Source: Saccharothrix luteola
GTDB lineage: Bacteria; Actinomycetota; Actinomycetes; Mycobacteriales; Pseudonocardiaceae
Length of the DNA: 42,803 bases
Assembly (NCBI RefSeq): GCF_020859565.1
Contig: NZ_JAJHUO010000022.1
Coordinates: 41,073-83,875 of the forward strand
Direction of reading: 5' to 3'
Shown here in pieces: positions 7,763 to 16,648 of this stretch; position 1 is the first letter of the stretch, and each line of letters begins with the position of its first letter. A program made the position numbers and the translations under genes. The notes under the pieces are model-generated. The model searched no databases, was not told where the DNA came from, and saw only the letters and a program-made list of their open reading frames with translations.

Positions 7763-8375
7763 GCCGCGGGCGACGCGGCAGCACGTGACGACATGGCACG
7801 TGGGCGCGCTCGAGCGCTGCCGGTTAGGTCGGCCGCGGGCGGGCGGCGCGCGAAGCGGATCGATGGGCACGACGCGATCCGCGGCCACGTGCTGGACGGC
7901 GGGCGGCAGGATCGGCGGGGGCACGGTCGGCCGGGGTCGGCGGGTAGGGCGGCGGACGGCCCGACCGCCCGACGTCCCGGGCGGCGATCCGCGGGCAACC
8001 GCTCTGGTGCAACCGTCCCGGGGCGGAGGTGCTGAGGGTAGGTCCTGGCGCGGGGGTAGGTCCTGGCGCGGAGATCCTCGGGCGAGATCCCGGAGCGAGG
8101 TCGGGAGCCGAGATCCGGGGTCGGGATCTCGGGGTGGCGGTCCTCAGGGGATGTTCGCGGGGTGACTGTCCGGGGGCCTCCGGTGGGGTTCAGGGGCCAC
8201 GGGTTGGTTGCCGGCCTCGTTGTTTCAACCGACGTTCGAGTTCAATGATAACGCCGTATTCTTTGAAAGCCGCCGGCAGGATCACCCGTTCGTGGACGCG
8301 CCCGGCGAGAAACCGCTGGTCAGGGCGTCGCCGGAGGAACCGATCGGTTCCTGGACCTGCGCGATCATGGCCGAC
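7763..8375. other. Long intergenic region with G-rich repeats and an AT-rich patch
   Basis: No convincing gene lies in these roughly 610 bases. From 8031 to 8150 the plus strand is G-rich, with short repeated phrases (GGTCCTGGCGCGG; GAGATCC / CGAGATCC / GAGATCCGG). From 8221 to 8270 only 21 of 50 bases are G or C, against a very GC-rich background. The minus strand there reads ILPAAFKEYGVIIELERR with codons such as AAA and ATT that neighbouring genes avoid. This could be a small relic of acquired DNA or simply the promoter region of the SDR gene. Confidence 0.45.
8039..8071 (+). repeat. 18-bp tandem repeat, two copies
   Basis: TAGGTCCTGGCGCGG occurs at 8039-8053 and again at 8057-8071, giving an 18-nt period. 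It is surrounded by degenerate G-rich variants. No function is evident. Confidence 0.6.
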
Positions 8376-9197
8376 ATGACCCGCATCTCCGTCGTCACCG
8401 GCGCCAACCAGGGCCTGGGTTTCGCCCTCGCCGAAGGCCTCGCGCACCGCGCCGCACCGTCCGACGTCGTCTACCTCACCGGCCGCGACGCCGGTCGGGT
8501 CGCCGACGCCGCGGCCCGCATCGACCACGACGCCATCCGCACCCACGTGCTCGACGTCAGCGACGCGCACTCCGTCGCCTCCTTCGCCGACGACCTGCGC
8601 GAACGGCACGGCGGGGTGGACGTGGTGCTCTCCAACGCCGCCGCACGGCTCACCCCGGGCGCGCCGTGGAGCGACCAGGTCGGCCCCTTCGTCGCCACCA
8701 ACAACCTCGGCACCACCCACGTGCTGCGCGCGTTCACCCCACTGCTGCGCCCCGGCGGCGCGCTGCTGGTCGTGGCCAGCTCCTTCGGCACCGTGCGCCA
8801 ACTGCCCCACCACCTGCACGAGCGCTTCGCCGCACGATCGCTGGACGACGTCGACGCCACGATGCTCGCCTGGCGCGACGCCGTGCTCGACGGCACCGCG
8901 ACCGACCAGGGCTGGCCGGACTGGATCAACATCCCCTCCAAGGTCGGCCAGGTCGCCGCCGTGCGCGCGGTCGCCGCCGAACGCCGTGACGCCGACGCCG
9001 CCACCGGCACGCTGATCGCCGCCGTCTGCCCCGGCCTGGTCGACACCGACGCCTCCCGCCCGTGGTTCTCCGACATGAGCGGCGCGGCCAGTCCGGCCGA
9101 GGCGGCGAAGCCGGTGCTCGACCTGGCGCTCGGGGCGCGCCGCCCGGAGCACTACGGCGAGCTGGTCCAGTTCGGCCGGGTGTTGCGCTGGTCGTGA
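8376..9197 (+). CDS. CBR-like short-chain dehydrogenase lacking the catalytic Tyr
   Basis: The protein has 273 residues and a Rossmann fold. The cofactor loop TGANQGLG (8-15) is of the carbonyl-reductase (CBR1) type, and an LDVSD segment follows. The SNAAA motif (86-90) replaces NNAG. The catalytic Ser is in LLVVASSFG (135/136). The active-site motif YxxxK reads N-I-P-S-K (Asn185...Lys189), so the tyrosine acid is missing. Two ATGs (8367, 8376) are possible; the second gives the usual short SDR N-terminus. The 3' end overlaps the convergent ABC ATPase gene by 46 bp. It may be an unusual reductase or a non-catalytic dinucleotide-binding protein. Confidence 0.85.
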   Translation: MTRISVVTGANQGLGFALAEGLAHRAAPSDVVYLTGRDAGRVADAAARIDHDAIRTHVLDVSDAHSVASFADDLRERHGGVDVVLSNAAARLTPGAPWSDQVGPFVATNNLGTTHVLRAFTPLLRPGGALLVVASSFGTVRQLPHHLHERFAARSLDDVDATMLAWRDAVLDGTATDQGWPDWINIPSKVGQVAAVRAVAAERRDADAATGTLIAAVCPGLVDTDASRPWFSDMSGAASPAEAAKPVLDLALGARRPEHYGELVQFGRVLRWS

Positions 9198-10741
9198 GGC
9201 ACGGCCGCGAGCAGGGTGCGCGTGTAGTCGTGCCGCGGTGACAGCAGCACCTGCTCCACCGTGCCCTGCTCCACCAGCTCCCCCTGGTACATCACCGCGA
9301 CCCGGTCGGCGATCGTCCACGCCAGACCGAGGTCGTGGGTGATCACCAGCGCCGCCAGGCCCAGCTCACGGCGCAGCCGCAGCAGCAGCGCCAGGATCTC
9401 CCCTCGCACGGAGGCGTCCAGCGACGCGACCGGCTCGTCGGCGACCAGCAGCCGCGGACCCAGTGCCAACGCGCCCGCGATCACCACGCGTTGGCGCTGG
9501 CCGCCGGACAGCTCGTGCGGCAACGACGGGAAGAACAGCTCCGGCGGACGCAGCTCTGCCTGCGACAACGCCTCGGCGACCCGCGCGGACTCGTCGCCGG
9601 GCACCCGGTGGATCCGCAGACCCTCCGCGACCGCCTCGTACACCGAGTGCCGCGGGTTGAGCGCGCTCGTCGGGTCCTGCAGCACCAGTTGCACCTGCCG
9701 CCGGTACGCGCGCAGGCCCGCCGCCGACCGGGGGAGTTCGACGTCCTCGAACAGCACCCGGCCCGCGGTCGGCTTCTGCAGTCCCAGCACCGTGCGGGCC
9801 AACGTGGTCTTGCCCGAGCCGGACTGGCCGACCAGCGCGACGATCTCCCCGGCCCGCACCTCCAGGTCCACCCCGGCGACGGCCTCCGTCGCGCCGAACG
9901 ACACCCGCACGCCCTCCGCCCGCAGCAGCACCGGCCCGCCCGGCGCGACCTCGGACGGCGTCACGTGCCGCGACGCCGGATCGCCCACGGTCGGGAACGC
10001 CGCCGCCAACGCCTGCGTGTGCGGGTGGGTCGGCGACGCGATCACCTCCCGCGCCGGCCCTTCCTCCACCACCTGCCCGTGCCGCATCACGGCCAGCCGG
10101 TCGCACGTGGAGGCCAGCACGGACAGGTCGTGGCTGATCATCACCAGCCCGATCCCGCGCTCGGCCACCAGCCGCTTGAGCACGTCGAGCACCTGCGCCT
10201 GCACCACCACGTCCAGCGCCGTGGTCGGCTCGTCCGCGATCACCAGGCGCGGCTCGCACGCCAACGCCATCGCGATCATCACCCGCTGCTTCTGCCCACC
10301 CGACAGCTCGTGCGGATAGGCCCGCGCCGCCCGCGCCGGCAGCTCCACCTGGTCCAGCAGCGCCGACACCGACCCGGTCACGCCGTGCAGCCGCATCGGC
10401 TCGGCGATCTGCTCGCCGACCCGGTGCACCGGGTTCAACGCGTGCATCGCGCCCTGGAACACCACCGACGCCGCCGCCCACCGCACCGCCCGCAGCCGGC
10501 CCCACGACATGCCCTGCACGTCCTCGCCGTCGAGCAGCACCTGGCCCTCGACGCGGGCGTTGCGCGGCAGCAACCGCAGCACCGACATCGCCACGGTCGA
10601 CTTCCCGCACCCCGACTCCCCCGCCAACCCCAGCGTCCGCCCCGCCTCCAACGCCAGCGACACCGACCGCACCGCGGTCGCCTCGCCACGCGCGGTCCGG
10701 TAGTGCACGCTCAGGTCGCGCAACTCCAGCAGGCTGCTCAC
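9152..10741 (-). CDS. Oligopeptide ABC transporter ATPase, DppD-DppF fusion
   Basis: The protein has 529 residues with two complete ABC ATPase domains in one chain, separated by a short linker (TPSEVAPGGP). Domain 1 has Walker A GESGCGKST, signature LSGGQKQRV and Walker B LVIADEPTTALD. Domain 2 has Walker A GQSGSGKTT, signature LSGGQRQRV and Walker B LLVADEPVASLD. Both have the THPHTQAL / RHDYTRTLL ends typical of peptide-importer ATPases. It powers import by the two permeases encoded upstream. The GTG at 10741 overlaps the permease stop (GTGA). The 3' end overlaps the SDR gene on the other strand by 46 bp. Confidence 0.93.
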   Translation of the reverse strand: MSSLLELRDLSVHYRTARGEATAVRSVSLALEAGRTLGLAGESGCGKSTVAMSVLRLLPRNARVEGQVLLDGEDVQGMSWGRLRAVRWAAASVVFQGAMHALNPVHRVGEQIAEPMRLHGVTGSVSALLDQVELPARAARAYPHELSGGQKQRVMIAMALACEPRLVIADEPTTALDVVVQAQVLDVLKRLVAERGIGLVMISHDLSVLASTCDRLAVMRHGQVVEEGPAREVIASPTHPHTQALAAAFPTVGDPASRHVTPSEVAPGGPVLLRAEGVRVSFGATEAVAGVDLEVRAGEIVALVGQSGSGKTTLARTVLGLQKPTAGRVLFEDVELPRSAAGLRAYRRQVQLVLQDPTSALNPRHSVYEAVAEGLRIHRVPGDESARVAEALSQAELRPPELFFPSLPHELSGGQRQRVVIAGALALGPRLLVADEPVASLDASVRGEILALLLRLRRELGLAALVITHDLGLAWTIADRVAVMYQGELVEQGTVEQVLLSPRHDYTRTLLAAVPHDQRNTRPNWTSSP

Positions 10742-11622
10742 CGCTCCCCCTTCAGCCGCGGGTTGAGCACCGTCTCCAGGGCCCGCCCGCACAGCGTGAA
10801 CGCCAGCACCACGCACACCACGCCCAGCCCCGGCGGCACCAGGAACCACCACGCCCGCTGCGACACGGCGCCGTGCATGTTCGCCGCGTGCAGCAGCGAC
10901 CCCCACGACACCCGCGTCGGGTCGCCCAACCCCAGGAACGACAGGGTCGACTCCGCCACGATCGCGCTCGCCACCGTCAACGTCGTGTTCACGAACACCA
11001 GCGGCAGCACGGCGGGCAGCACGTGCCGCCCGATCACGTGCCCGTGCCCGCCGCCCAACGCGCGCGACCGCTCGATGAACGGACGCGCCTCCACCGCCAG
11101 CGTCTGCGCCCGCACCAGCCGCGCCGTCGCCGGCCACGACGTCACCCCGATCGCCAGCACGATCGTGCCCAGCCCGCGCGGCAGCACGGTCGACAGCGCG
11201 ATCGCCAGCACCAGCGACGGCAGCACCAGGAAGAAGTCGGTGAACCGCATCAGCACCGCCGACACCCACCCGCCGAAGTGCGCCGCCGCGATCCCGACCA
11301 CGGTACCGATCAGCACCGACAACACCGTGGCCGCGAGGCCCACGACCAGCGAGATCCGGGTGCCCCACCACGTCAGCAGCAGCACCGACCGCCCGTTGTG
11401 GTCCGTGCCGAGCCAGTGCGAAGCCGACGGCGGCTCCCACGGCCGCGCGGTCACCCGCGTCACGTCCAACCCCGACGCGTCGGTCACCACCGGCGCCAGC
11501 ACCGCCAGCACCGCGATCACCGCCAACCCGATCAGCCCGACCAGGCCGCCGCGCTGGGAGGCGAACTCCCGCCACGTCGCCCGCGCCGCGGCCCGCCGCC
11601 GCTGCCACGCGATCGCCGTCAC
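10738..11622 (-). CDS. Oligopeptide ABC permease, DppC type
   Basis: The protein has 294 residues and is an inner-membrane BPD-transp-1 permease with an N-terminal TM helix (GLVGLIGLAVIAVLAVLAPVV) and about five more. HWLGTDHNGRSVL is the DppC/OppC signature before the core domain. The EAA loop reads RSRALGGGHGHVIGRHVLPAVLP. It starts at GTG 11622, overlapping the stop of the other permease by 4 nt, and its stop overlaps the ATPase start. It forms the heterodimeric channel with the DppB-type subunit. Confidence 0.93.
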   Translation of the reverse strand: MTAIAWQRRRAAARATWREFASQRGGLVGLIGLAVIAVLAVLAPVVTDASGLDVTRVTARPWEPPSASHWLGTDHNGRSVLLLTWWGTRISLVVGLAATVLSVLIGTVVGIAAAHFGGWVSAVLMRFTDFFLVLPSLVLAIALSTVLPRGLGTIVLAIGVTSWPATARLVRAQTLAVEARPFIERSRALGGGHGHVIGRHVLPAVLPLVFVNTTLTVASAIVAESTLSFLGLGDPTRVSWGSLLHAANMHGAVSQRAWWFLVPPGLGVVCVVLAFTLCGRALETVLNPRLKGER

Positions 11623-12574
11623 GACGCACGCACCCGCGGGTCCAGGACCCGGTACAGCAGGTCCGCGAACACGTTCATGGTGATCACCGCTCCCGCCAGC
11701 ACCACGAACGTGCCCTGCAGCAGCGGCAGGTCCGGCCCGGTCAGCGCCTCGTAGGTCAACAGGCCCAGCCCGGGCCAGGAGAACACCGTCTCCACCGTGA
11801 TCGCGCCCGACACCACCAGCCCCAGGTGCAGGAACACCAGCGTCACGGTGGGCAGCAGCGCGTTGGGCACCGCGTGCCGCCGGCGCACCAGGTCGTCGCG
11901 CAACCCCTTCGCCCGCGCCGTGGTCAGGTAGTCGGCGTGCATCTCCTCCAGCAACGACGACCGCATCACCAGCAGGTACTGCGCGTAGACCACGGCGATC
12001 ATGGTCAGGCACGGCAGCACCATGTGGTGCGCCACGTCCACCGCCTGCGACAGGAAGTCCGGCGGCGTGTCCGGGTAGCGCATGCCGCCGCTGGGGAACA
12101 GGTCGCCGGTCGCCAGCGACAGCAGCATGCCCAGCCAGAACGTCGGCATCGCCCACTGCGCCAGCGCCAGCCCGGTGGAGATCCGGTCCGACCGCGACCC
12201 GCGCCGCCACGCGCCCCGGATCCCCAGCCACAGCCCGATCACCACGGCCAGCACCGTCGACGTGCCGGTCAGCAGCACGGTCGGCCACAGCCGTTCGCCG
12301 ATCAGCTCCAGCACCGGCCTGCTGTAGACGTAGGACGTGCCGAAGTCACCGCGCAGCGCCGCGGTCAGGTAGTCGACGAACTGCTCGTCCAACGGCTTGT
12401 CCACGCCCAGCCGCGCGCGCAGCTCGGCGAGCTGGTCCCGGTCACCGGCCGGCCGCGGGTCATCGCGACCACCGGGTCGCCGGGGATCACCCGGAACAGC
12501 AGGAACCCCAGCGCCACCACGAACAGCAGGCTGACCAGCGCGCCGCCGACCTTGCCCGCCAGGTGCCGGATCAC
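11619..12574 (-). CDS. Oligopeptide ABC permease, DppB type, frameshifted
   Basis: The N-terminus IRHLAGKVGGALVSLLF, first TM and RVIPGDPVV motif are read from GTG 12574, which overlaps the binding-protein stop by 4 nt. The rest, GDRDQLAELRARLG then VDKPLDEQFVDYL and the full permease core with RAKGLRDDLVRRRHAVPNALL, is in another frame. The switch lies at about 12440-12465, in the GC repeat GGCCGGCCGG. The span is 956 nt, one short of a whole number of codons, so a single-base deletion explains it. All neighbours are intact, so a sequencing error is likely; otherwise the importer would be dead. The restored protein would have about 318 residues. Confidence 0.85.
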
Positions 12575-14352
12575 TCGCGGTCCTCCGCGCGCAGCCCGCG
12601 CCGCCGGCCGATCAGCCACGCGCCGCCGACCAGCACGATCAGCGCGCCGCCGACCACGCCGAGCACCAGACCGGTGTTCGAGCCCGTGTCCGCGCCCGCC
12701 GACGCGACCGGTGTCGCGCCGTAGTAGCCCCACACGCCGTTCTGGGCCATGATCACGCCGCCCGGGTCGGGCTGCACGGGGAACGAGGCGAACTTGTCGC
12801 TGCGGTAGGCCTCCAGCGCGTTGTCGTAGCCCAGGACCACGGCCGGCACCTGGTCGTAGAACCGCTGCTGCATCTTCAGCACCAGCTCGCGCCGCTTCGC
12901 CGGGTCGAACTCGGCGCGCTGCCGGGCGTAGAGGGCGTCGTACTCCGGGTCGCAGAAGAACGTGTCGGTGGTGCCGCCCTTGCCGTCGGCGTTGGGCCGC
13001 TGGCCGCACGTGTGCAGCGACAGGATGAAGTCCGGGTCCGGGTTGGTGCCCCACCCGGAGAACACCAGGTCGAACGTCCCGGCCGTGCTGGACTCGTTGA
13101 GCTGGTTGTCCGAGACGATCTGCACGTCGACCACGATGCCCAGGTCGGCCAGCGACCGCTTGACGAACTCGCCGGTCTGCTCGTCGTAGGCGCGGCTCGC
13201 GTGCCCCAGCAGCCGCAGCTCCAGCCGCCTGCCCTCCGGCGAGACGCGGATGCCGTCCGCGCCACGCGCGTAGCCCGCCCGGTCCAGGTCGGCGTTGGCC
13301 GCCGCCGGGTCGTAGGGGTGCGCCTGTTGCGGCGTGAAGTGGTAGTCGCCGAACACCGGCGGGATCGGGCCCGTGCCGCGCTGCGCGTAACCGCCGTTGA
13401 CCTTGGCGATGATCCCGTCCAGATCCAGCGACTTGGCGATCGCCCGGCGCACCACGACGTCCTTCAGCGCCGGGTGGCCGTCGCCGATCGGCTCGCCGGT
13501 GCGCGTCGCCGCACCCGAGTTGATCACGATCTCGTTGAAGCGACGGCCCTGCGCCTGGTTGCGCGTGATCCCGTCCTTGTCCTTGAGCGAGTCGAACTGC
13601 GCCGGACCCATCCGGTTGACCAGGTCGACCTCGCCCTTGCCCAACGCCTGAACCGCGGCGTCCGAGGTCTTGTAGTAGGTGAACGTCAGCTCGTCGTACT
13701 TGGGCGCGCCGCGCCAGTAGTCCTTGTTCGCCTTGAACTTGATGAACTCGTTGGCCCGGTACTCGGTCAGGATGAACGGCCCGCTGCCCACCACCGGGGT
13801 CTGGTCGTTGCGGTACTCGCCGATGTCGGTGACCTTCGACCACACGTGCTCGGGCACGATCGGCACGTCCAGCGCCAGCATCGTCGCCTGCGGCTGCCTG
13901 GTCTTGATCACCAGCGTGCGGTCGTCGGTCGCGGTGACGGACTCGAAGTCGGCGGTGAAGCTGCCGTTGGCCGTGGCGGCGGTCTCGTCGCGCATCATCA
14001 GGTCGTAGGTGAACGCCGCGTCCCGCGCGGTGATCGGCTGCCCGTCGGACCACTTCTTGCCCTCGGGCACGTGGAACGTCCACGTCAGCCGGTCCTCCGA
14101 GGACTCCCACCGGTCGGCCAGGCCCTCCACCGGGCGCTGGTCCTTCACGTCGTAGGCGGTCAGGTAGTCGTACATCAGCCTGCCGACCTCGGTGCCCGCC
14201 TGGAAGACCGACAGGAACGGGTTGAGCGAATCCACCTGCTGGGTGATCGCCACCCTCAACGTCACCGCCTGTTGCGCCTGCGCCGGTGTCGGCGCCAGCA
14301 CCGCCACCATCGTCATCGCCGCCGTGATCGCACCGAACCGTCGGATACCCAC
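12571..14352 (-). CDS. Peptide ABC transporter substrate-binding protein, C-terminally anchored
   Basis: The protein has 593 residues and belongs to SBP family 5 (peptide/nickel class). It has a signal peptide (ITAAMTMVAVLAPTPAQA, cut near residue 29), then VTLRVAITQQVDSLNPFLSV and the family core GLADRWESSEDRLTWTFH. There is no lipobox cysteine. Instead the C-terminus carries a TM helix (GLVLGVVGGALIVLVGGAWL, about 563-582) followed by RRRG, so the protein is likely held by its C-terminus. The GTG at 14352 has GGGAGG 8-9 nt upstream. It is the first gene of the importer operon and divergent from the D-aminopeptidase gene. Confidence 0.92.
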   Translation of the reverse strand: MGIRRFGAITAAMTMVAVLAPTPAQAQQAVTLRVAITQQVDSLNPFLSVFQAGTEVGRLMYDYLTAYDVKDQRPVEGLADRWESSEDRLTWTFHVPEGKKWSDGQPITARDAAFTYDLMMRDETAATANGSFTADFESVTATDDRTLVIKTRQPQATMLALDVPIVPEHVWSKVTDIGEYRNDQTPVVGSGPFILTEYRANEFIKFKANKDYWRGAPKYDELTFTYYKTSDAAVQALGKGEVDLVNRMGPAQFDSLKDKDGITRNQAQGRRFNEIVINSGAATRTGEPIGDGHPALKDVVVRRAIAKSLDLDGIIAKVNGGYAQRGTGPIPPVFGDYHFTPQQAHPYDPAAANADLDRAGYARGADGIRVSPEGRRLELRLLGHASRAYDEQTGEFVKRSLADLGIVVDVQIVSDNQLNESSTAGTFDLVFSGWGTNPDPDFILSLHTCGQRPNADGKGGTTDTFFCDPEYDALYARQRAEFDPAKRRELVLKMQQRFYDQVPAVVLGYDNALEAYRSDKFASFPVQPDPGGVIMAQNGVWGYYGATPVASAGADTGSNTGLVLGVVGGALIVLVGGAWLIGRRRGLRAEDRE

Positions 14353-14434
14353 AGTGACCGCCTCCCGCCCGTGAGTGGAAGTCAAGAAGTAACCACTCCG
14401 TCGTGGCATGCGTCAAGAACCGACATCGGCTCGG

Positions 14435-14440
14435 TACGGT
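14435..14440 (+). promoter_or_regulatory. -10 box of the D-aminopeptidase operon
   Basis: TACGGT lies 7 nt before the ATG at 14448, which fits leaderless transcription. No clear ribosome-binding site precedes the ATG. Confidence 0.5.
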
Positions 14441-14447
14441 GAACGGC

Positions 14448-15275
14448 ATGCGGATCTTGATCTCGGCCGACATGGAAGGGGCGACGGGGGTCACCTGGAC
14501 CGCCGACGTCGTCCCGCAGACCGAGCAGTGGCAGCGGTTCCGCCGGCTGTTCACCGGCGACGTCAACGCCTGCGTCGCGGGCGTGCACGCGGGCGGCGCG
14601 ACCGACGTGCTCGTCAACGAGGCCCACTCCTCTCAGCGCAACCTGCTGCTGGAGGACCTCGACACCCGGGCGCGGCTGCTCACCGGGCGGCACAAGCCGC
14701 TGTCGATGATGCAGGGCGTCGACTCCGGCGTGGACGGCGTGGTGTTCCTCGGCTACCACGCGGGCGCGGGCCAGGAGGGCGTCCTCGCGCACACCTACCT
14801 GGAGAACTCCATCACCGGCGTGTGGCTGGACGGCGTGCCCGCGAGCGAGGGCAGGCTCAACGCCGCGCTGGCCGCCGAGCACGGCGTCCCCGTGCTGCTC
14901 GTGACCGGTGACGACAAGGCGTGCGACGACGCCCGTGACTACGCGCCCGACGCCGAACTCGTCGCCGTCAAGGAGTGCGTCAGCCGCTACGCCGCCGTCT
15001 GCTCACCCCCGCAGGTGACCTCCGAGCTGATCACCGCGGCCGCCCGCACGGCCATGGGCCGCGCCGGGCGGGGGCCGGGCGCGGTCGCGCCGCACCGGGT
15101 CGAAGTGGAGTTCGACGCCACCCACCTGGCCGCCGCCGCGGCGGTGATCCCTACGGTGGAGCAGGTCGGAGCACGCCGGGTCGGGTTCGACGCGGCGTCC
15201 ATGACCCTGGCGATGCAGGCGTTCAAGGTCGTCACCGCGATCGCCGCGGGGGCGGTGGAGGGAATCTATGGCTGA
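14448..15275 (+). CDS. dppA: M55 family D-aminopeptidase (DppA-like)
   Basis: The protein has 275 residues. All the zinc and catalytic residues known from Bacillus DppA are present at nearly the same positions: Asp8 and Glu10 (ISADMEG), His60 (NEAH), His104 (GYHAG), the nucleophile-region His115 (AHTY) and Glu134 (ASEG). Such enzymes release N-terminal D-amino acids from short peptides and form a decamer with a central channel. The gene overlaps the next peptidase by 8 nt and is divergent from the peptide importer, as expected for uptake followed by hydrolysis of D-residue peptides, for example from cell-wall turnover. The substrate is inferred from the family. Confidence 0.92.
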   Translation: MRILISADMEGATGVTWTADVVPQTEQWQRFRRLFTGDVNACVAGVHAGGATDVLVNEAHSSQRNLLLEDLDTRARLLTGRHKPLSMMQGVDSGVDGVVFLGYHAGAGQEGVLAHTYLENSITGVWLDGVPASEGRLNAALAAEHGVPVLLVTGDDKACDDARDYAPDAELVAVKECVSRYAAVCSPPQVTSELITAAARTAMGRAGRGPGAVAPHRVEVEFDATHLAAAAAVIPTVEQVGARRVGFDAASMTLAMQAFKVVTAIAAGAVEGIYG

Positions 15276-16554
15276 GGACGTCGTCGACCTGTGCGCCGCG
15301 CTGCTGCGCTTCGACACCACCAACCGCGGCGGCGGCGAGTCCGCCGGCGAACGGGAGGCCGCCGAGTTCGTCGCCGCCCACCTGGACGCCGTCGGCGTGC
15401 GGGCCACCGTGCTCGAACCCGCGCCACGCCGCGCCAACGTGCTGGCCCGCGTCCCCGGCGCCGAACCCGACCTGCCCGCGCTGCTCGTGCAGGCGCACCT
15501 GGACGTGGTGCCCGCCGACCCGGCCGAGTGGAGCGTGCCGCCGTTCGCCGGGATCCAGCGCGACGGCTACCTGTGGGGCCGCGGCGCGGTCGACATGAAG
15601 GACATGATCGCCATGGTGCTGGCCGTGCTGGGCGCCTGGTCCCGCGAAGGGCGACGGCCGCGTCGCGACATCGTGCTCGCGTTCGTCGCCGACGAGGAGG
15701 ACCGCGGCGAGTTCGGCGCGCACTGGCTGGTCGACCACCACGCCGACTTCTTCGCCGGCTGCGCCACGGCGATCGGAGAGTCCGGCGGCTACGCCCACCC
15801 CGTCGGGCACCGGCGCGTCTACCCCATCGGGACGGCCGAGCGCGGCACCTCCCACCTGCGGCTCACCGCCACCGGGCGCGCCGGGCACGGCTCACGCCGC
15901 AACGACGACAACGCCGTGGCCACGCTCCTCGCCGCGCTCGCCCGCGTCGCCGCCATCCGGCACCCCGTGCGGCTCACACCCACCGTGCGGGCGTTCGTCG
16001 AACGGGTCGGCGCCGCGCTCGACGTGCCGGTGGACCTGTCCGACGTCGACGCCACCATCGCCCGGTTCGGCACCGCCGCGAAACTGGTCGAGAACACCGT
16101 CCGCAACAGCGTCACGCCCACCGTGCTGCGAGCCGGGTACAAGGTGAACGTCATCCCCGGCAGCGCCACCGCCGAACTGGACGTGCGCACCCTGCCCGGC
16201 GCCGTCGACGAGCTGCTGGCCTCGATCGACGTCGCCCTCGGCCCGGACGTGCGGCGCGAGTTCATCGCCGACGAACCGCCCGTGCAGGCGCCGATCGACT
16301 CCCCGTGGTTCGACGCGATGGCCGCGGCGCTGCGCGCGGAGGACCCCGAGGCCGTGGTCGTGCCCTACTGCATGGGCGGCGGCACGGACGCCAAGGCGTT
16401 CAGCCGGCTGGGCATCGACTGCTACGGCTTCGCCCCGCTGTCGCTGCCGGCCGGCTACGACTACCGCGCCATGCCGCACGGCGTGGACGAGCGCGTGCCC
16501 GTGGACGGGCTCCGCTTCGGCGCCCGCGTCCTCGACCGGTTCCTGTCCTCGTAA
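15268..16554 (+). CDS. M20 family metallopeptidase
   Basis: The protein has 428 residues and is a cytoplasmic di-zinc peptidase with an inserted dimerisation domain. Visible residues are His77 and Asp79 (QAHLDVV), the bridging Asp109 (GRGAVDMKD), the catalytic Glu143/Glu144 (ADEED) and the C-terminal zinc His in AMPHGVDERVP. The dimerisation domain spans about 190-310. The ATG at 15268 lies 8 nt inside the end of the D-aminopeptidase gene, with GGAGGG upstream. It should finish digestion of imported peptides. Members also include deacylases, so the exact specificity is open. Confidence 0.92.
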   Translation: MAEDVVDLCAALLRFDTTNRGGGESAGEREAAEFVAAHLDAVGVRATVLEPAPRRANVLARVPGAEPDLPALLVQAHLDVVPADPAEWSVPPFAGIQRDGYLWGRGAVDMKDMIAMVLAVLGAWSREGRRPRRDIVLAFVADEEDRGEFGAHWLVDHHADFFAGCATAIGESGGYAHPVGHRRVYPIGTAERGTSHLRLTATGRAGHGSRRNDDNAVATLLAALARVAAIRHPVRLTPTVRAFVERVGAALDVPVDLSDVDATIARFGTAAKLVENTVRNSVTPTVLRAGYKVNVIPGSATAELDVRTLPGAVDELLASIDVALGPDVRREFIADEPPVQAPIDSPWFDAMAAALRAEDPEAVVVPYCMGGGTDAKAFSRLGIDCYGFAPLSLPAGYDYRAMPHGVDERVPVDGLRFGARVLDRFLSS

Positions 16555-16648
16555 CACCCCTTCACACGATCGGGTGCACAGGCCCGCGTATCCCCACCCT
16601 TCCCGTCAGCCTCCCAGCTCGCGGAGTGATGGTGGAGGAGGCCGGAAC

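Noticed and set aside
5993..7924. Long minus-strand open frame antisense to the acyl-CoA dehydrogenase
   Set aside because: Its translation is His/Gly/Val/Arg-rich without family motifs; it is a shadow of the real gene.
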